This document shows, in pieces, positions 47,846-58,637 of a DNA stretch of 64,000 nt (position 1 is the first letter of the stretch; every line of letters starts with the position of its first letter). Source of the DNA: Favolaschia claudopus (taxonomy: Eukaryota; Basidiomycota; Agaricomycetes; Agaricales; Mycenaceae); assembly GCA_037176885.1 (NCBI GenBank), contig JAWWNJ010000231.1:124001-188000 (forward strand). The letters run 5' to 3'. The translations under genes and the position numbers were made by a program. The notes under the pieces are model-generated. The model did no database searches. It was given only the letters and a program-made list of their open reading frames with translations, and was not told the origin of the DNA.

Positions 47846-49189
47846 ATGTCGCACAATCGAGCAATGCCATACGTACGCCCATCCTCTCCATGCTTCCAGC
47901 GGAAGTCCTGATTGATCTCAGATGCCTCGACGCGCCCACCCCTACATATCGCAGCAGCAGCAAAACGAAGAACAGCAAAGCACTCGACGCAACGCGGTCG
48001 ACTACACCGCTCAAGCCGCTATCATTCAGCAACAAAAAGCGGAACGCCCTCGACGGAATGCCGTAGACCTCGGTGTTTCCGTTTTTGCCCAACCCTCAAC
48101 TTCGAACCCTGCCGCACGGCCACAGGTACCCTACAATCCTCACTTGATTTTAGTACGTTTGCTCATCACAATTCAGCTCCATTTTGACTACGATGCGGTG
48201 CCCGCTCATGTCCGCCTTCAGCCTGGACTCGTACTTCGAGCGCATCAGAACAACCCTAACCTCCGAATTCCAGAGGTAGTTCTCGATGCTTCCGCTAAGA
48301 ATATGGCCTGGAGTCGTGTATGGTTTCTTCGCTTTGATTTTACCTTCATCCCTCCTGACTTCTCATTTCTTGTCTCGAATCTTACAGGATCTCCTCCAAG
48401 TTGCCCACGCACTCACAGCGGGTTCAGCCATCTACAATTCAATGCCACTGCGCCGCGTACGTCTCTATCCCTCTTCCCCCTCCCTCTTAATCATCTCGTC
48501 ATCTACTTATTAATTCTCATCACTTCCAGGACATTCCACCCTCCCACCACCTCGCGCACCCCTACACCTTCCTTCACCTCCACACCCCCTCCCAACACTC
48601 TGGCTGCCCCGCCTGCCTGATGGATGTCTTCGTCGCGGATATGAAACGTATCGTGTACCCGACATCCCCAATTGACACCACCACACAAATTTTGAACGAC
48701 AAGCGCCCGAATCTGATACACGTACCGTTTAACTACGCTAACCGGGGGAAGGACGAGCTCATGGGGGTGTGGATTTCTGATGTTATTGGGTTCAGAGCGA
48801 ATGTGGATGGGGCGGGGTGTCGAGTTTTTCAAATTGGGGGAGGAGTGGGGGCGTTGAAGGTGAAGTTGAAGGTGAGTGTCGCTGTTCTGGGCTCATCCAC
48901 TCCCTCTGTTTGCCTCGAATACTTACTCATTCTCCTTCATCCTTCTCGCATACAGATCAAAGACCAACTCAACCGCACCCTACTCGAAACAACCGACGTC
49001 CTCTACGCTGCCTGCGAACACCGCACCATCACAACGTTCAACGTCGCATATGTGTTGGCTGCGTCGTTCACTTGCATTGCGCAGGCTCATAAACTGAATC
49101 CGGAGAATTTGAGGCTTTTCTGGATGAAGAATGGGTTTCTTGATGATGGGTGGGTTGCGGAGGCTGCAGTTGTTCCCCGCGCTCAGTAA
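47846..49189 (+). CDS. Unknown 338-aa protein, six exons, intact
   Basis: Exons 47846-47872, 47922-48125, 48177-48317, 48388-48456, 48530-48871 and 48956-49189 join in phase 0 at every junction and give 338 aa. The start is MSHNRAMPY. The N-terminal 80 residues are Gln/Arg-rich with two RRNAVD repeats; the rest looks folded (VPAHVRLQPGLVLRAHQNN, LLQVAHALTAGSAIYNSMP, HLHTPSQHSGCPACLMDVFV, VPFNYANRGKDELMGVWISD). No signal peptide or membrane helix. I do not recognise the family. The clean exon phases and the TATA box make it a convincing gene. Confidence 0.65.
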
Positions 49190-49743
49190 TCGTTTTTTCT
49201 TTTGACTCTATTCGTGTTCTCGCTTCCGTTCCGCTTGTGCTAGGGTGTAAAAACTCGTGTAATAATTGATGTTTCAGCCTTTTCTTGTCTCTAGCCCATT
49301 CCACCGTTTTCCACGAGGGCCGTTGTCGAACGTCTTGGGCGTCACGGTGAGCAAAAAATCGTCCAAATCGTGCAAAAAAGAGAAAATTTTGCGGTTTAGA
49401 TTTTTTTTTCCTTCCGAATTTTGCCGCCTAGTCACGCAAAATTTTCTGCCTGTCGACCTGTCGAATTGGTTTCGCGTGGTCACGCGTCACACCCCCTGTC
49501 GAATTGAATGTAATTGTACGGTATCCCCATGCATCGTAAACGACGAAAAATCAAGGGAAGGAAGGAAGGAAGGAAGATTACACGGCACGGTCCCACTGAG
49601 GAACGCCGGGGCGGCCCAGGGAGAAACGGAAGATTTAAATTCCGCCGGACATCAAGCGCATGCCATCAGTTGATGATCAATTTTCTCCTCTGCCACCTCC
49701 CACCACCTCCCGCTCAGAGTCGCCTCGTCCTCGTCTAAGCGCC
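49190..49743. other. Intergenic with MITE-like fragment and AAGG microsatellite
   Basis: 49315-49523 is AT-rich with GTCACGCGTCAC near its right end, and closes with GAATTGAATGTAATTGTACG, similar to GAATTGAATGAAATGGTACA at 4761-4780. 49556-49576 is a short AAGG microsatellite. No left inverted repeat was found. Confidence 0.4.
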
Positions 49744-51373
49744 ATGCACCCGTGCTGGAACGTACCGGAAATTACTCAAATGATATTCGAACACGTCGAC
49801 GATACTGGTTTCCATGAGCCGCCATGGAACGCACTGGCACAAGCCAATTACTATCGACTTGCAGTCACTTGTCGACAATTTACCGATCCTGCGTTGGACT
49901 TGTTGTGGCGGGACACCGGTGAAAATGGCATCATACGACTGCTCAAACTTCTCCCTGATGGTTCATGGGATACAGACGAGCAGCATCATCTTGTGCGTCT
50001 TTTTTTTCAGAAAAAAACTGCCGTGTGATGAGATCGAGTCATTTTTGGAGGAAATCATTTTGCCCCTTGAAGCCCGGGACTGGAACAGGGTCTCATACTA
50101 TACGAGCCGGATTCGGAATCTCACCATTGATACAGCTGAGGATTGGGACCCCTTCACCCCATCCGTTCTCGAAGCGATGATTACGCTCCCGCGCGGATCT
50201 TTCCTACCCAACCTGCAAACTTTATTCTGCGCGTCCTCTTCCAACCTCTTCACCTATCTTCCGATGCTCCTCGGATCCTCTCTCTCCACCCTCGAGATGT
50301 CCCTTGATGGTCCCATTTCTCGGTTATCCGCCCTGGGATCAATCGCAGCACGTTTCCATTCGTTGAAAGTTGTCTGCTTGTACAACTGTCCCGTCGACGA
50401 AAGTTCCATCAGCACGAGACATCTGTCTGCTTTCATTGCCCAGTTGACGCGACTCAGCAGTCTCTCCATCCCCACCCTCGATGAAAGGGGTTTTCGCCAT
50501 ATAGCTTACCTCGAAACTCTCGAATCTCTGACCATTCAATCGTTGGTCGAAAGACCATTTCCAGACCCCCACACTCTGTTAAATCCTCAGTCTCGAGCAC
50601 TTTTCCCGCGCCTCCGCAAGTTAGATCTCGGGGTATCTGATCTAGGTGCTGCGACCAATTTTCTTGCCGTACTGAAGGATGCCCCGCTGAAAACCTTGGT
50701 CATTCTCTCTCGTTGCTCAAAAACGGCACCATACTCTACTGCCCTCTTTCGGGCCCTCTACGCTGGTTGCGATTCACAACAGCTTACATCCCTCACCATC
50801 ACGGTGTCATCAGCTGATTCTTTGGCCTCAGCGACTTCGGACGACGCTCTAAAAGCCGACTTGCTACGTCCCCTGCTGGCCCTACGGCAAATACAGATAC
50901 TCGAATTGACGTTTCCATCTGGCGTCATATTCGAGAGCGACAGACTCGTAGATGACATGGCCCACGCTTGGCCAAACCTCGAACTCTTGATGTTCGAAGG
51001 CGACAGTCTGGTCGGCGCCACTCGTTACCCCACCCTCATGGCACTCTTGTCGCTCTCCCGCCATTGTCCGCGGTTGTACAAACTTTCCCTCCCGGTCAAT
51101 GCAACAGAAATTCGCATGGACCATGCGTCGCGAGCTCCGCGCGTGGTGCAGACTATGTTACAATCATGGGATGTATCGTACTCCCCATTAGATTCTCCAT
51201 CCAAGGTTGCGAGACTGCTGTCGTCTGTATTTCCGCGTTTATCCATCGTGGTATCGCGGGGCTCGAAGTACGCGAAGAAATGGCACGATGTCTCGAGATT
51301 AATCCCCGAGCTCGCTGCCAGCCGTGAGGATGAAAGATCACTCATGGTGGCTGAGCGCAGTGGAGACGAATGA
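49744..51373 (+). pseudogene. F-box/LRR protein with homopolymer frameshift
   Basis: The ATG at 49744 gives MHPCWNVPEITQMIFEHVDD (F-box position), then LAVTCRQFTDPALDLLWR, the standard start of a large agaric family. After DEQHHL the frame runs through eight T (50000-50007) and seven A (50011-50017) and stops at 50028. The neighbouring frame continues KLPCDEIESFLEEIILPLE and stays open for about 450 codons of leucine-rich sequence to 51373. So one missing or extra base in a homopolymer separates it from an intact gene of about 540 aa. This could be a recent mutation, transcript slippage or a base-call error. Confidence 0.75.
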
Positions 51374-51569
51374 ACGGATGGTGAGTCTCGTATAAACATA
51401 ATCGGCCACACGCTGATGGCACTTTTTCCAGCGTATTCCAACTTGCAGCAGAACGCTAAAATGTATTGTGATTCTCAACATTTGATCGAAATGCATCGTT
51501 TCTCTCTCTCATTCGATTTGAGCTGTGTGTTCTCAATTCGGCTGGATTTCAACGAATTTCACCGTGACA

Positions 51570-53288
51570 TCACAGCACATAAAAGTCATCTTTACAATCC
51601 AATCTGCGCCTAGCAACGATCCGCGCAAGCTTCCTCTCCCTTCTCATCTCCCTCTTCGCCTCTCTCAACGCCCCCTTCGTCGTTCTCCATTCCCGACCAT
51701 GTTTAAACGCCTCCGCAACATCGCCGTCCTTCTCCTCCTCGTCATCTCCAAGATTTATCTCGTATGCGAGAATGTCAGCGTGAAGTGGAAAGGGATACGG
51801 ATCTTCCCATTCAAGATCTCGGTCGTCGTTGACAGGGGCTCTGCGATGGGATTCCGTCCATTCGAAGTCGAGGTTCAGTAAATCGTCTTCGTCGTAGAAG
51901 AAACAGCTTTGTTGGGAATTTTGGTACAAACTTGGAGACGATCCGTCAAGGAGAGGTCTCAGTTCGATGTTACAGTCACTGCATGCGCTTGTGAGGGTGT
52001 CGGATTGGAGGTGCGGAGAGACGGTGAGTTTGACTATCTTCCTATCGCGCGTGGAAGCGCGGGCGGAGAGAAATGGGATCAGCCACTCGGGGTACGGGTC
52101 CCGATAGTGCGTCTCAATCGTCATTGAGAATAGCACGGGCCATCCATGATCTCTGCATATCGGATGGAGTATATGATGGGCGGCAGAGACACGAATGAGC
52201 TGCAGCTCGGTCGCTGTTTGGCTGAAGGACTGGATGAAGGCTAGATTCGTTGAGCTGAGCTCTAGATCCACCAGTCGAAGCGTGCGTAAGCGAGGGAAGA
52301 CTGGAGCCTCCCACTCCTGCGGCAAGGTGAGACTCTCGGATTCCAGGTCTGACCCGCTGAACGCGTGGATGAGCTCGAGGCGCTCGAGATTGGGTAAGTT
52401 GAATGTTTGCGTGAGAATTCCAAAATCATAATCGCGAAAGCTGACGGCGAGAGTGGTTAGATTGCAAGCGTTGAATGGCGCTCCGAAATATGCGCCCTGC
52501 TGGAAGGAGAGACGGCGAATGATGAGGCTTTGAAGAGGCGAAGAAGGGCCTAGGATTGAGCGCAAAGCAATTGAATGCTGGGGCGAATAAACAAGATCCA
52601 GATGGAGGCTGAGCGTCCGAAAGCCACTCAACCTCTGCAGCTCGAGGCCGGAGTCGATTCTTAGCGAGCGAACGACGCCGCCTGCTAGGAGATCCGTTAG
52701 GGAGGGAATTTTCAGGAATTGCATATTGTGAGAATATTCCTCTTCTATCACGGATATATGCAGCACTTCCAGGTTGACTGCAGAGAGAGCCGAGTCTTTG
52801 ATATAGGAACACAGCGCCTCCAGCTGTCCCAACGTACACCGCAAGGCGAGCGATCGCCAGCGCTCAATATGCGGTCCGATGACCACGAGAGCTTTTGCTA
52901 TTGGCAATGGTCGTAGAGCACTGTACGACGTGTACCCGGTGAATGTGCCACTACTCCAGAGCGGACCATCTGCCGACTGCCTCAACGACATATACGCCTC
53001 CAGATTGACGCTGATATCAAGCAACTGTGCCTGCGAACGCTCCAGAAATAACGGTGCCCATTTCCAGAAGCGGGTGCGGTGGGAGAGTCGAATGGTGGTC
53101 CAAATCTCTGGGGAGGCAAGCGTTAGCTCGCGAATTCGGTGGCTAATGTGGCTGAATTGAATGGGAAAGGGCGGGACGCGATGCCAGATAGGAATTGGTG
53201 AATCTGCAACGAGCTTTAAGATTTTGAGGAGGATGTTGGAAGGGAGAGTTGATAAAGTGAGAGCGGGGGGAGATGCGACGGGATTCAT
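51570..53288 (-). CDS. F-box/LRR-type protein, intact single exon, 572 aa
   Basis: A single open frame of 572 codons. F-box TLSTLPSNILLKILKLVA (residues about 12-29), then FSHISHRIRELTLASPEIW, RFWKWAPLFLERS, LLDISVNLEAYMSL, a long leucine-rich region (about residues 130-440; LLAGGVVRSLRIDSGLELQ, LPNLERLELIHAFSG, FPRLRTLRLVDLEL), an acidic segment CFFYDEDDLLNLDFEWTES and a basic C-terminal tail (REAKREMRRERKLARIVARR). It is the intact member of the subfamily whose decayed copies lie at 16433 and 27182. Expected role: substrate adaptor of an SCF (Skp1-Cullin-F-box) E3 ligase. Targets unknown. Confidence 0.85.
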   Translation of the reverse strand: MNPVASPPALTLSTLPSNILLKILKLVADSPIPIWHRVPPFPIQFSHISHRIRELTLASPEIWTTIRLSHRTRFWKWAPLFLERSQAQLLDISVNLEAYMSLRQSADGPLWSSGTFTGYTSYSALRPLPIAKALVVIGPHIERWRSLALRCTLGQLEALCSYIKDSALSAVNLEVLHISVIEEEYSHNMQFLKIPSLTDLLAGGVVRSLRIDSGLELQRLSGFRTLSLHLDLVYSPQHSIALRSILGPSSPLQSLIIRRLSFQQGAYFGAPFNACNLTTLAVSFRDYDFGILTQTFNLPNLERLELIHAFSGSDLESESLTLPQEWEAPVFPRLRTLRLVDLELSSTNLAFIQSFSQTATELQLIRVSAAHHILHPICRDHGWPVLFSMTIETHYRDPYPEWLIPFLSARASTRDRKIVKLTVSPHLQSDTLTSACSDCNIELRPLLDGSSPSLYQNSQQSCFFYDEDDLLNLDFEWTESHRRAPVNDDRDLEWEDPYPFPLHADILAYEINLGDDEEEKDGDVAEAFKHGREWRTTKGALREAKREMRRERKLARIVARRRLDCKDDFYVL

Positions 53289-53969
53289 AAGTAGTCACAA
53301 GCAAGTCAGAGATAATGGGGGTGAAACCCTTGCAATTCTGTTGTCTTTAAAAGTGGATGCATAAAAGGTAACTCGTCAAATAGAGTCATTTCGAATCAAT
53401 GCGGGCGGTCCCGCGTCGAAGTCGATTTCCCGCCGGTCCGTAAATGGATTGATGTGTCAGATGAGATAATTCCATTTTCCCCATCTCACGACACAGAGAA
53501 CTGACTGATATATTAATATGCCTTCACCAGATTTGAATTTGAATCACTGGCAGAATAAATTATAAAATGCCGCGAGTCGACGACTCCTTAGAGTCCGTTT
53601 CGATCACCTTCGAATTCAACTCAAGTTGAAAAAATTTTCGAGTCGCCCCGCTAGGCGCCCAAATTTGAAGCTGTGTTCTTGGATATGTGGATGAGGGCAA
53701 GATGATGGCAAGATGAGGGAGGATGACGGTCGGGAAGGGCGCGTCAAGCACATGATCGTGCCAAGTTCCCGATCAGCGCGCCACCGTGACACGTCACCTC
53801 GCCCCTTGCACACCACACACCACTCGCGTTCGCGCTCCGGCTAGAAACAGCTACCAGGCTAGTACCAGCGCAAGCATTGTTTCCCGCTACTCATGATCTC
53901 ATTTTGAAATGTATAGAACCGCCCAATAATTTGAAAAGGGACGAGGCTCAGCCAGGCGCGGGAAACAGG
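53289..53969. other. Divergent intergenic region between two F-box genes
   Basis: AT-rich in the middle. No confident promoter element. Contains GTGACACGTCAC near 53788, similar to the TGAC motifs in the MITE-like elements. Confidence 0.3.
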
Positions 53970-54222
53970 ATGCATCGAGCTCTCCAGATAACGGAAATAA
54001 TATCTCTGATAGTGTCCAACTTTGATCCAGCCTCTTATAACTCTTGGCTCCGCACAAGTACAACGAATCCCAGGCCAACGCTGGCAGCCCTCGCTCGGTG
54101 TAGAATTTTTCACGAAGAAGCCGTTGGCATGCTGTGGGCTCAACAGCACACTCTCGGGAATCTGATGCGCTGTTTGGCTGTCGCGAGTTCCCCCCTCAAT
54201 CCAATGTCCATCGTAGTCACGG
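53970..54222 (+). pseudogene. F-box protein N-terminus cut off by a transposon
   Basis: The ATG at 53970 gives MHRALQITEIISLIVSNFDP, then LAALARCRIFHEEAVGMLWA and HTLGNLMRCLAV, the start of the same F-box subfamily as 49744. Family resemblance stops after about 85 codons, where GGGGAAGTCAAAATTCG and AGTCGATT repeats begin (about 54226), and no continuation is seen before the transposase. The rest of the gene, if present, should lie beyond the nested transposons, outside the window. Confidence 0.6.
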
Positions 54223-54245
54223 TAATAGGGGAAGTCAAAATTCGT

Positions 54246-54375
54246 TTTGGGGGGTCGATTATGAGTCGATTATGAGTCGATTCTGGAGTCGATTCAAGTG
54301 ACAGAATCCATCAAGAATCGACATCAACTTTGACCCCCCCACTTTTTACACTCGATTCTCACTCGATTCTGCGCC
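54246..54375. repeat. Subterminal AGTCGATT direct and inverted repeats
   Basis: GTCGATT occurs about four times in direct order (54254-54293), then AATCGAC (inverted), then ACTCGATTCT twice (54350-54370). Such arrays near transposon ends commonly bind the transposase or its partner. That role is inferred here. Confidence 0.7.
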
Positions 54376-54484
54376 CAACACTTCGCCCTCAACCGCTTTT
54401 TTACCCGTCAAAACTTCAAAATAATTGTCTATACCTTAGAGGTTGTTATGTAATGATCAATACAAATTTTCTTCCGCTCCGTCC

Positions 54485-56415
54485 ATGCCCAGGATCTCCT
54501 CCCGCCAGCGGCGGGTGCGGGATGTGCTTACAGCGTTTATCGACCACCATACGGAGCGCTTCAAGAGCGCTTTTCGCCGCAAGAAAAAACTCCGGCGCGC
54601 CTTGGCTGCTGCCGGCTTCGCTGGCGAGGACATTACACTGGCAACACCATCATTCGCGCAGGCCATGGACCCCATCGAAACAACCCTACTTGTCGATGCC
54701 TCAGACTCTGACAGCACCTCTTCTGGTTCCCTAGGGACTTCAGATTCATCCTCCACCTCCGACTCATCGGAAACCAGTGATGTCTGGTCCGAAATCTTTG
54801 GCTCTGACTGGCGCGAATCTACCTCAAGTTCTTCCGCTTCTTCGCTAGATTCCACTTCGCTGTTTAGCTCACAAAGTGACGCCGACATGCCTGATTTACA
54901 TCCGGCGGGATATCCCGATTCCGACGAAGAAGACGATACAGACACTGGCAGCACATCTTCCAGTGAAGCTTGGGGCTCTAGCTCCGGATCAGATGCAGAC
55001 GACGAGGACGGTGGATGGGGTGCTATGGATGTGGACAGTACAGCACCTTTTCCCGACCCTCGAACAAGCAATCCACTACGTTGGGTACGGCATAATATCG
55101 AGGAGATGTACGATGACCGTTATGAGGTCCCACGTAATGGTTTCCCTCGCGGCCCTTCCTTCCTCCCGTTCGTTCTTGCCACATACAAGATTGACCGGCC
55201 GGACTTGTTCCGTCAAGAGCTCCGCGTTTCTCCCGTCACGTTCGACAAAATCGTCAAAAAGCTTGCTGCCGATCCCGTGTTTGCCAACAACTCTCGCCAC
55301 GCCCAGATGCCCGTCGAAACACAGCTTGCTATTGCGCTCTACCGTTTCGGACACTTCGGAAATGGTGCCGGACTTCAGAAGGTCGCGAACTGGGCAGGTG
55401 TAAGCAAGGGAACCGTCACACTAGTGACTCGACGTGTCATGACCGCCGTTCTGCGCCCCAGCTTCATGGCAAATGCTGTTCGCATGCCGACCGCTGCGGA
55501 GAAAGAACGCGCGAAGAATTGGGTCGAGGCACATTCATGTAAAGGGTGGCGCGATGGGTGGTGTATGGTCGACGGTACATTAGTGCCGCTTTTCTACCGG
55601 CCATTCTGGTTTGGCGAGAGTTATTTCGACAGGAAGTGTAACTATTCTTTGAACATTCAGGTACATTAATTCGTTCTATCCTATATATCCTCTTTAACTA
55701 CCACTCCGGCAGATAATTTCCCTCCCAAACCTACGCATCATCGACTTCGGTTACGGGTATACAGGCAGTACACATGATTCTACGGCATGGGGCGAGACAC
55801 GGATTGCAAAGGAACGCGAGTTACTTGACGACAACGAATTTGTTTGGGCAGATTCTGCATACACGGTACGAAATTCCGTTCAGGCTGACATTTGTTATCT
55901 GACGGCTTGCATGTCAGCTCGAGAAATGGATGATTTCGCCATTTAAGAAGCCGTACAGCCTTCTCCCCGGTAATGAAGAGTTCAATAATCATGTGTCGAT
56001 GGTGCGCATAAGGTCCGAACACACCATTGGCTTCTTGAAAGGCCGATTCCAGTCATTGAAGGGCCTTCGTGTGAGTATCAAGGACGAAAAAACTCACAAG
56101 CTGGCAACATATTGGGTTGCTGCTTGCATCGGTATCCACTCCTTTGCAATGCAGTGTGAGACTGAGGAACGGGGCAGGGACAGCGATGATGAGGCTGTCA
56201 TGGCGGACCCATTTATCGATGAAGGCCTCTCTTCGTCTTCGGATTCTGATGGAAATTTTGGTGGTGGATCGTACGAAGATGCTCGAGGTCACGCAGGGAA
56301 GGAGAAGCGGGAGGAGCTCAAACGGCGTCTATTCAAAGCTAAAGCGCGACGTCGGCGCCATCGTGAACGTAGGGGACGAATGGAATATGGGATTACAGTC
56401 GAGACTGGTAGTTAA
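54485..56415 (+). CDS. Harbinger-type DDE transposase (DDE_Tnp_4 endonuclease), intact
   Basis: Exons 54485-55660, 55713-55865 and 55918-56415 give 608 aa. The first ATG of the open frame is 54443; 54485 (MPRISSRQRR) fits the family better. An acidic Ser/Asp-rich region (about residues 75-190) precedes a helix-turn-helix-like part (LAIALYRFGHFGNGAGLQKV, then WAGVSKGTVTLVTRRVM) and the nuclease core. Candidate DDE residues: Asp in CMVDGTLVPLF, Asp in GSTHDSTAW, Glu in RSEHTIGFLKGRF. The C-terminus is basic (KAKARRRRHRERR). It would cut and paste the element at 3-bp targets. All three acidic residues and splice sites are present, so it may be active. Confidence 0.88.
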
Positions 56416-56552
56416 AAGAATGAAAATACGCTAACACTAATAATCAAAGTATTCTGACGGAAAGATGCTCTAAAAAGACTTGAAAGACGGTGAACCGGTA
56501 TGTAGATTGTAGAATGAATGGATGCAGGATGACGCGAAGAAAGTAGCTATTA

Positions 56553-58135
56553 TCAATCAATATATGAAGGGTTTGACGGAAGAGAAGAGAAATTGAAGCT
56601 GTCCAGCTCACTGAAATTCTGCGACTGCGAATTCGAGGGTCCAGCATCGGCATTTCCGGAGAAGTTGCTGAAGTCGTTATAGCCATCATACTCCGATGCC
56701 TCAGACGCAGCGTAATGGGAAGAGGTAGAGGAGGCATGGGAAGCAGCATAACGAGAGGAACTGGAGGAATAGGAAGCCGCGGAACTGAAGGGACCGGCGT
56801 GGGAGGTAGATGTCGATGGCTGCCCTCCTCCTCCTGCCAGCAGCATGCGTTGCTCGTGTGCATGAATGAGCCTGAGCTCCTTGATGCGAAGCTTCGCCAT
56901 GTCCTTCTCCTGCTTAGCTTTCTGCTTTGCTCTCTTCTCTTCCCGCTTTCTCTTCTCGCGCAATTCAAAGCAACGACCCTTCACCTCTGTGGACTTCATT
57001 TCCTGACGAGTGCGGAGTGCGGCCAATTCCAGCTCTTTCTGGCGGGTTCTCTCGTCCTCCTTCGCAATCTCAGCAAATTCAGCCAACTTCGTCTTCTTGG
57101 TGGGCTTGGGAGCATCAGAAGGGGCGGAAACAGCAGGAGTAGATGTCGCAGGTTTGGGCGGGTTCTTACGGCGAGGTTTTGGCTTCTCTTCACGTTCTCC
57201 GTCATCGTCAGCGTCCCCCACGTCGTCCTTGTCGACGTTCGGAGGTGCCGACTCCGACTCGACATCGGAAGACGGCTCATAATCATCTCCGCTACCCGTG
57301 GCATCCACTTCACTGGCCCTGCGCTTGCGGCTGCCGCGCTTGAGCTCTGGCTCAGGAGTGTGGCCCGGAGTGGCGTCCCATCCGTCCAAAGGCACGCTCG
57401 AAGCGCTGGCGTTGTCGTCAAATTCATCAACCTCGTCCCCGTGGACATCTGGGATGAGAACTCCGTCATCGACCGCCGAGCCGCTGTGACCAAGCCCAGT
57501 AGGGATAAGGTTTGGGCGCTGCCCAATCAGCTCTCGCATCTGGAAAAACCAAGGGCATTTGTCCTTGATCTTGGCTATCGAGGCGGTGAGTGACGACTAC
57601 AAACGGCACAGTCAAACCACTCACCCCACTTGTTAGTCAGTGCATTGTCAGCGCCCATGTCGATCTGGTCAGCGCTGGTGAGGCCTGCACCCGTCTCACC
57701 CATCTCCTCGATGTAGGCGCGAGTTACGATAGCCATACTGGTTAGGAACGACGAGATGAGCTCCAAAAAAGGCAAAGAAAGTGAGTGTACTTACTTGCGC
57801 AGACGATTTTTTATTTTGTTCCCCAGTGGCGCCTTCTGCTTCGCTGTGAGACATTTGGGGATGATATCCTTGTACTTGGGGTCGTCCTTGAAGAGATGCA
57901 CAAAAAGGGCCCAGTGCGCGTGAGTTTTTGGCGTTCCACCACCGTCCTGAGTAGAGGCGTTGGCGCCGCAAGGAGGGTACAACGAACGCTTGATGACAGC
58001 GGTCTCATTGATGTGAGTGAGCATCTTGAAGGTGAGCGGAGGGTCCGTCCATCTAGCTTGGAGGTGAGTAATTATTGTTGCGTACGAGCGGCCCGCTGAT
58101 AGACCCGGTATTGGGCCAGGGCTGAATTTATTCAT
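56553..58135 (-). CDS. Second gene of Harbinger-type transposon (putative Myb/SANT-like DNA-binding protein)
   Basis: Exons 58135-57795, 57737-57625 and 57574-56553 join with 57- and 50-bp introns into 491 aa. N-terminal region: ARWTDPPLTFKMLTHINETA, FPPCG-like LYPPCGANASTQDGGGTPKT, HWALFVHLFKDDPKYKDI, KIKNRLRNMAIVTRAYIEEMG, then KIKDKCPWFFQMRELIGQRP. A charged, disordered middle follows (ETDA- and KPKPRRK-rich), then a long Lys/Glu/Arg coiled coil (residues about 300-400) and a Ser/Tyr-rich tail. In Harbinger elements the second gene usually encodes a trihelix/Myb-like protein that carries the transposase to DNA. The position and the tryptophan-spaced N-terminus fit, but I cannot confirm the fold by eye. 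A 48-nt intron near 58097 is possible. Confidence 0.65.
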
Positions 58136-58637
58136 TTTCAGTTCAAGTGCTATTGTATTAAAAGCGTAATACATTAAATACCAAGGGAATACGCTCGTAT
58201 GAGGACTGGCGTTTGCCTGAGCGGCCAGTTAAAGGATTATACACTAAGTGGGAGGTCTGGCACTGTCTACGACTGCGCTGGTATAGCGTGGAAGTTATAA
58301 TATTCCAGAACAGACCTATCACGATAGGTCTCTAACCATCCGGAATAGGATTGGGAGTCGCCCTGTGTTCCGACCAAAGGCAGAATGAGTGGGATATTAC
58401 TTGGAACTTATAAGAACCTGCCGAAAGGCCAGAAGGAGTGTTTCCTGGAGGCAAGAGGCTTTCACGAATAATTCTATAAACCAATTGCGAGGGATTTGCG
58501 GACGCGGAATATTCCTACAAGGAACTACACGTCATGCCGAGGTGGCTGCCGCCGTATTACGATCAAGGAGCACGGTCCGAGGAGGGACACCCATTAATGC
58601 CAATTTGGGCAATATTGATTAGGCCGCAGCGGGCCAC
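58136..58637. other. Junction region between Harbinger element and Gypsy LTR
   Basis: No gene. It contains GCGTGGAA-type words also seen in the retrotransposon leader, so the LTR may start earlier than the TGT at 58638. The 77-codon frame at 58389 has no recognised similarity. Confidence 0.3.

Larger units (their letters stand above)
54226..58200. mobile_element. PIF/Harbinger-type DNA transposon, right end not found
   Basis: The element carries the two genes expected of the superfamily: a DDE endonuclease (plus) and a second protein (minus), convergent with 137 bp between them. Its left edge abuts an F-box frame; TAA at 54223-54225 could be one copy of the 3-bp target duplication. Subterminal AGTCGATT repeats follow. 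An inverted pair GGGGAAGTCAAA (54228) and TTTGACCCCCCC (54330) makes it possible that a small foldback element lies at the edge, so the left end is uncertain. No matching right end was found before the Gypsy element begins. Confidence 0.65.

Noticed and set aside
49993..50010. An 18-nt GT...AG segment (GTGCGTC, T run, CAG) in the F-box gene looked like a mini-intron.
   Set aside because: It is far shorter than any fungal intron I know, and removing 18 nt does not change the frame, so it would not repair the gene.
58389..58622. 77-codon frame upstream of the LTR as a gene or Pol remnant.
   Set aside because: No RT, RNase H or integrase motif; it ends right before the candidate LTR and shows no coding signal beyond being open.
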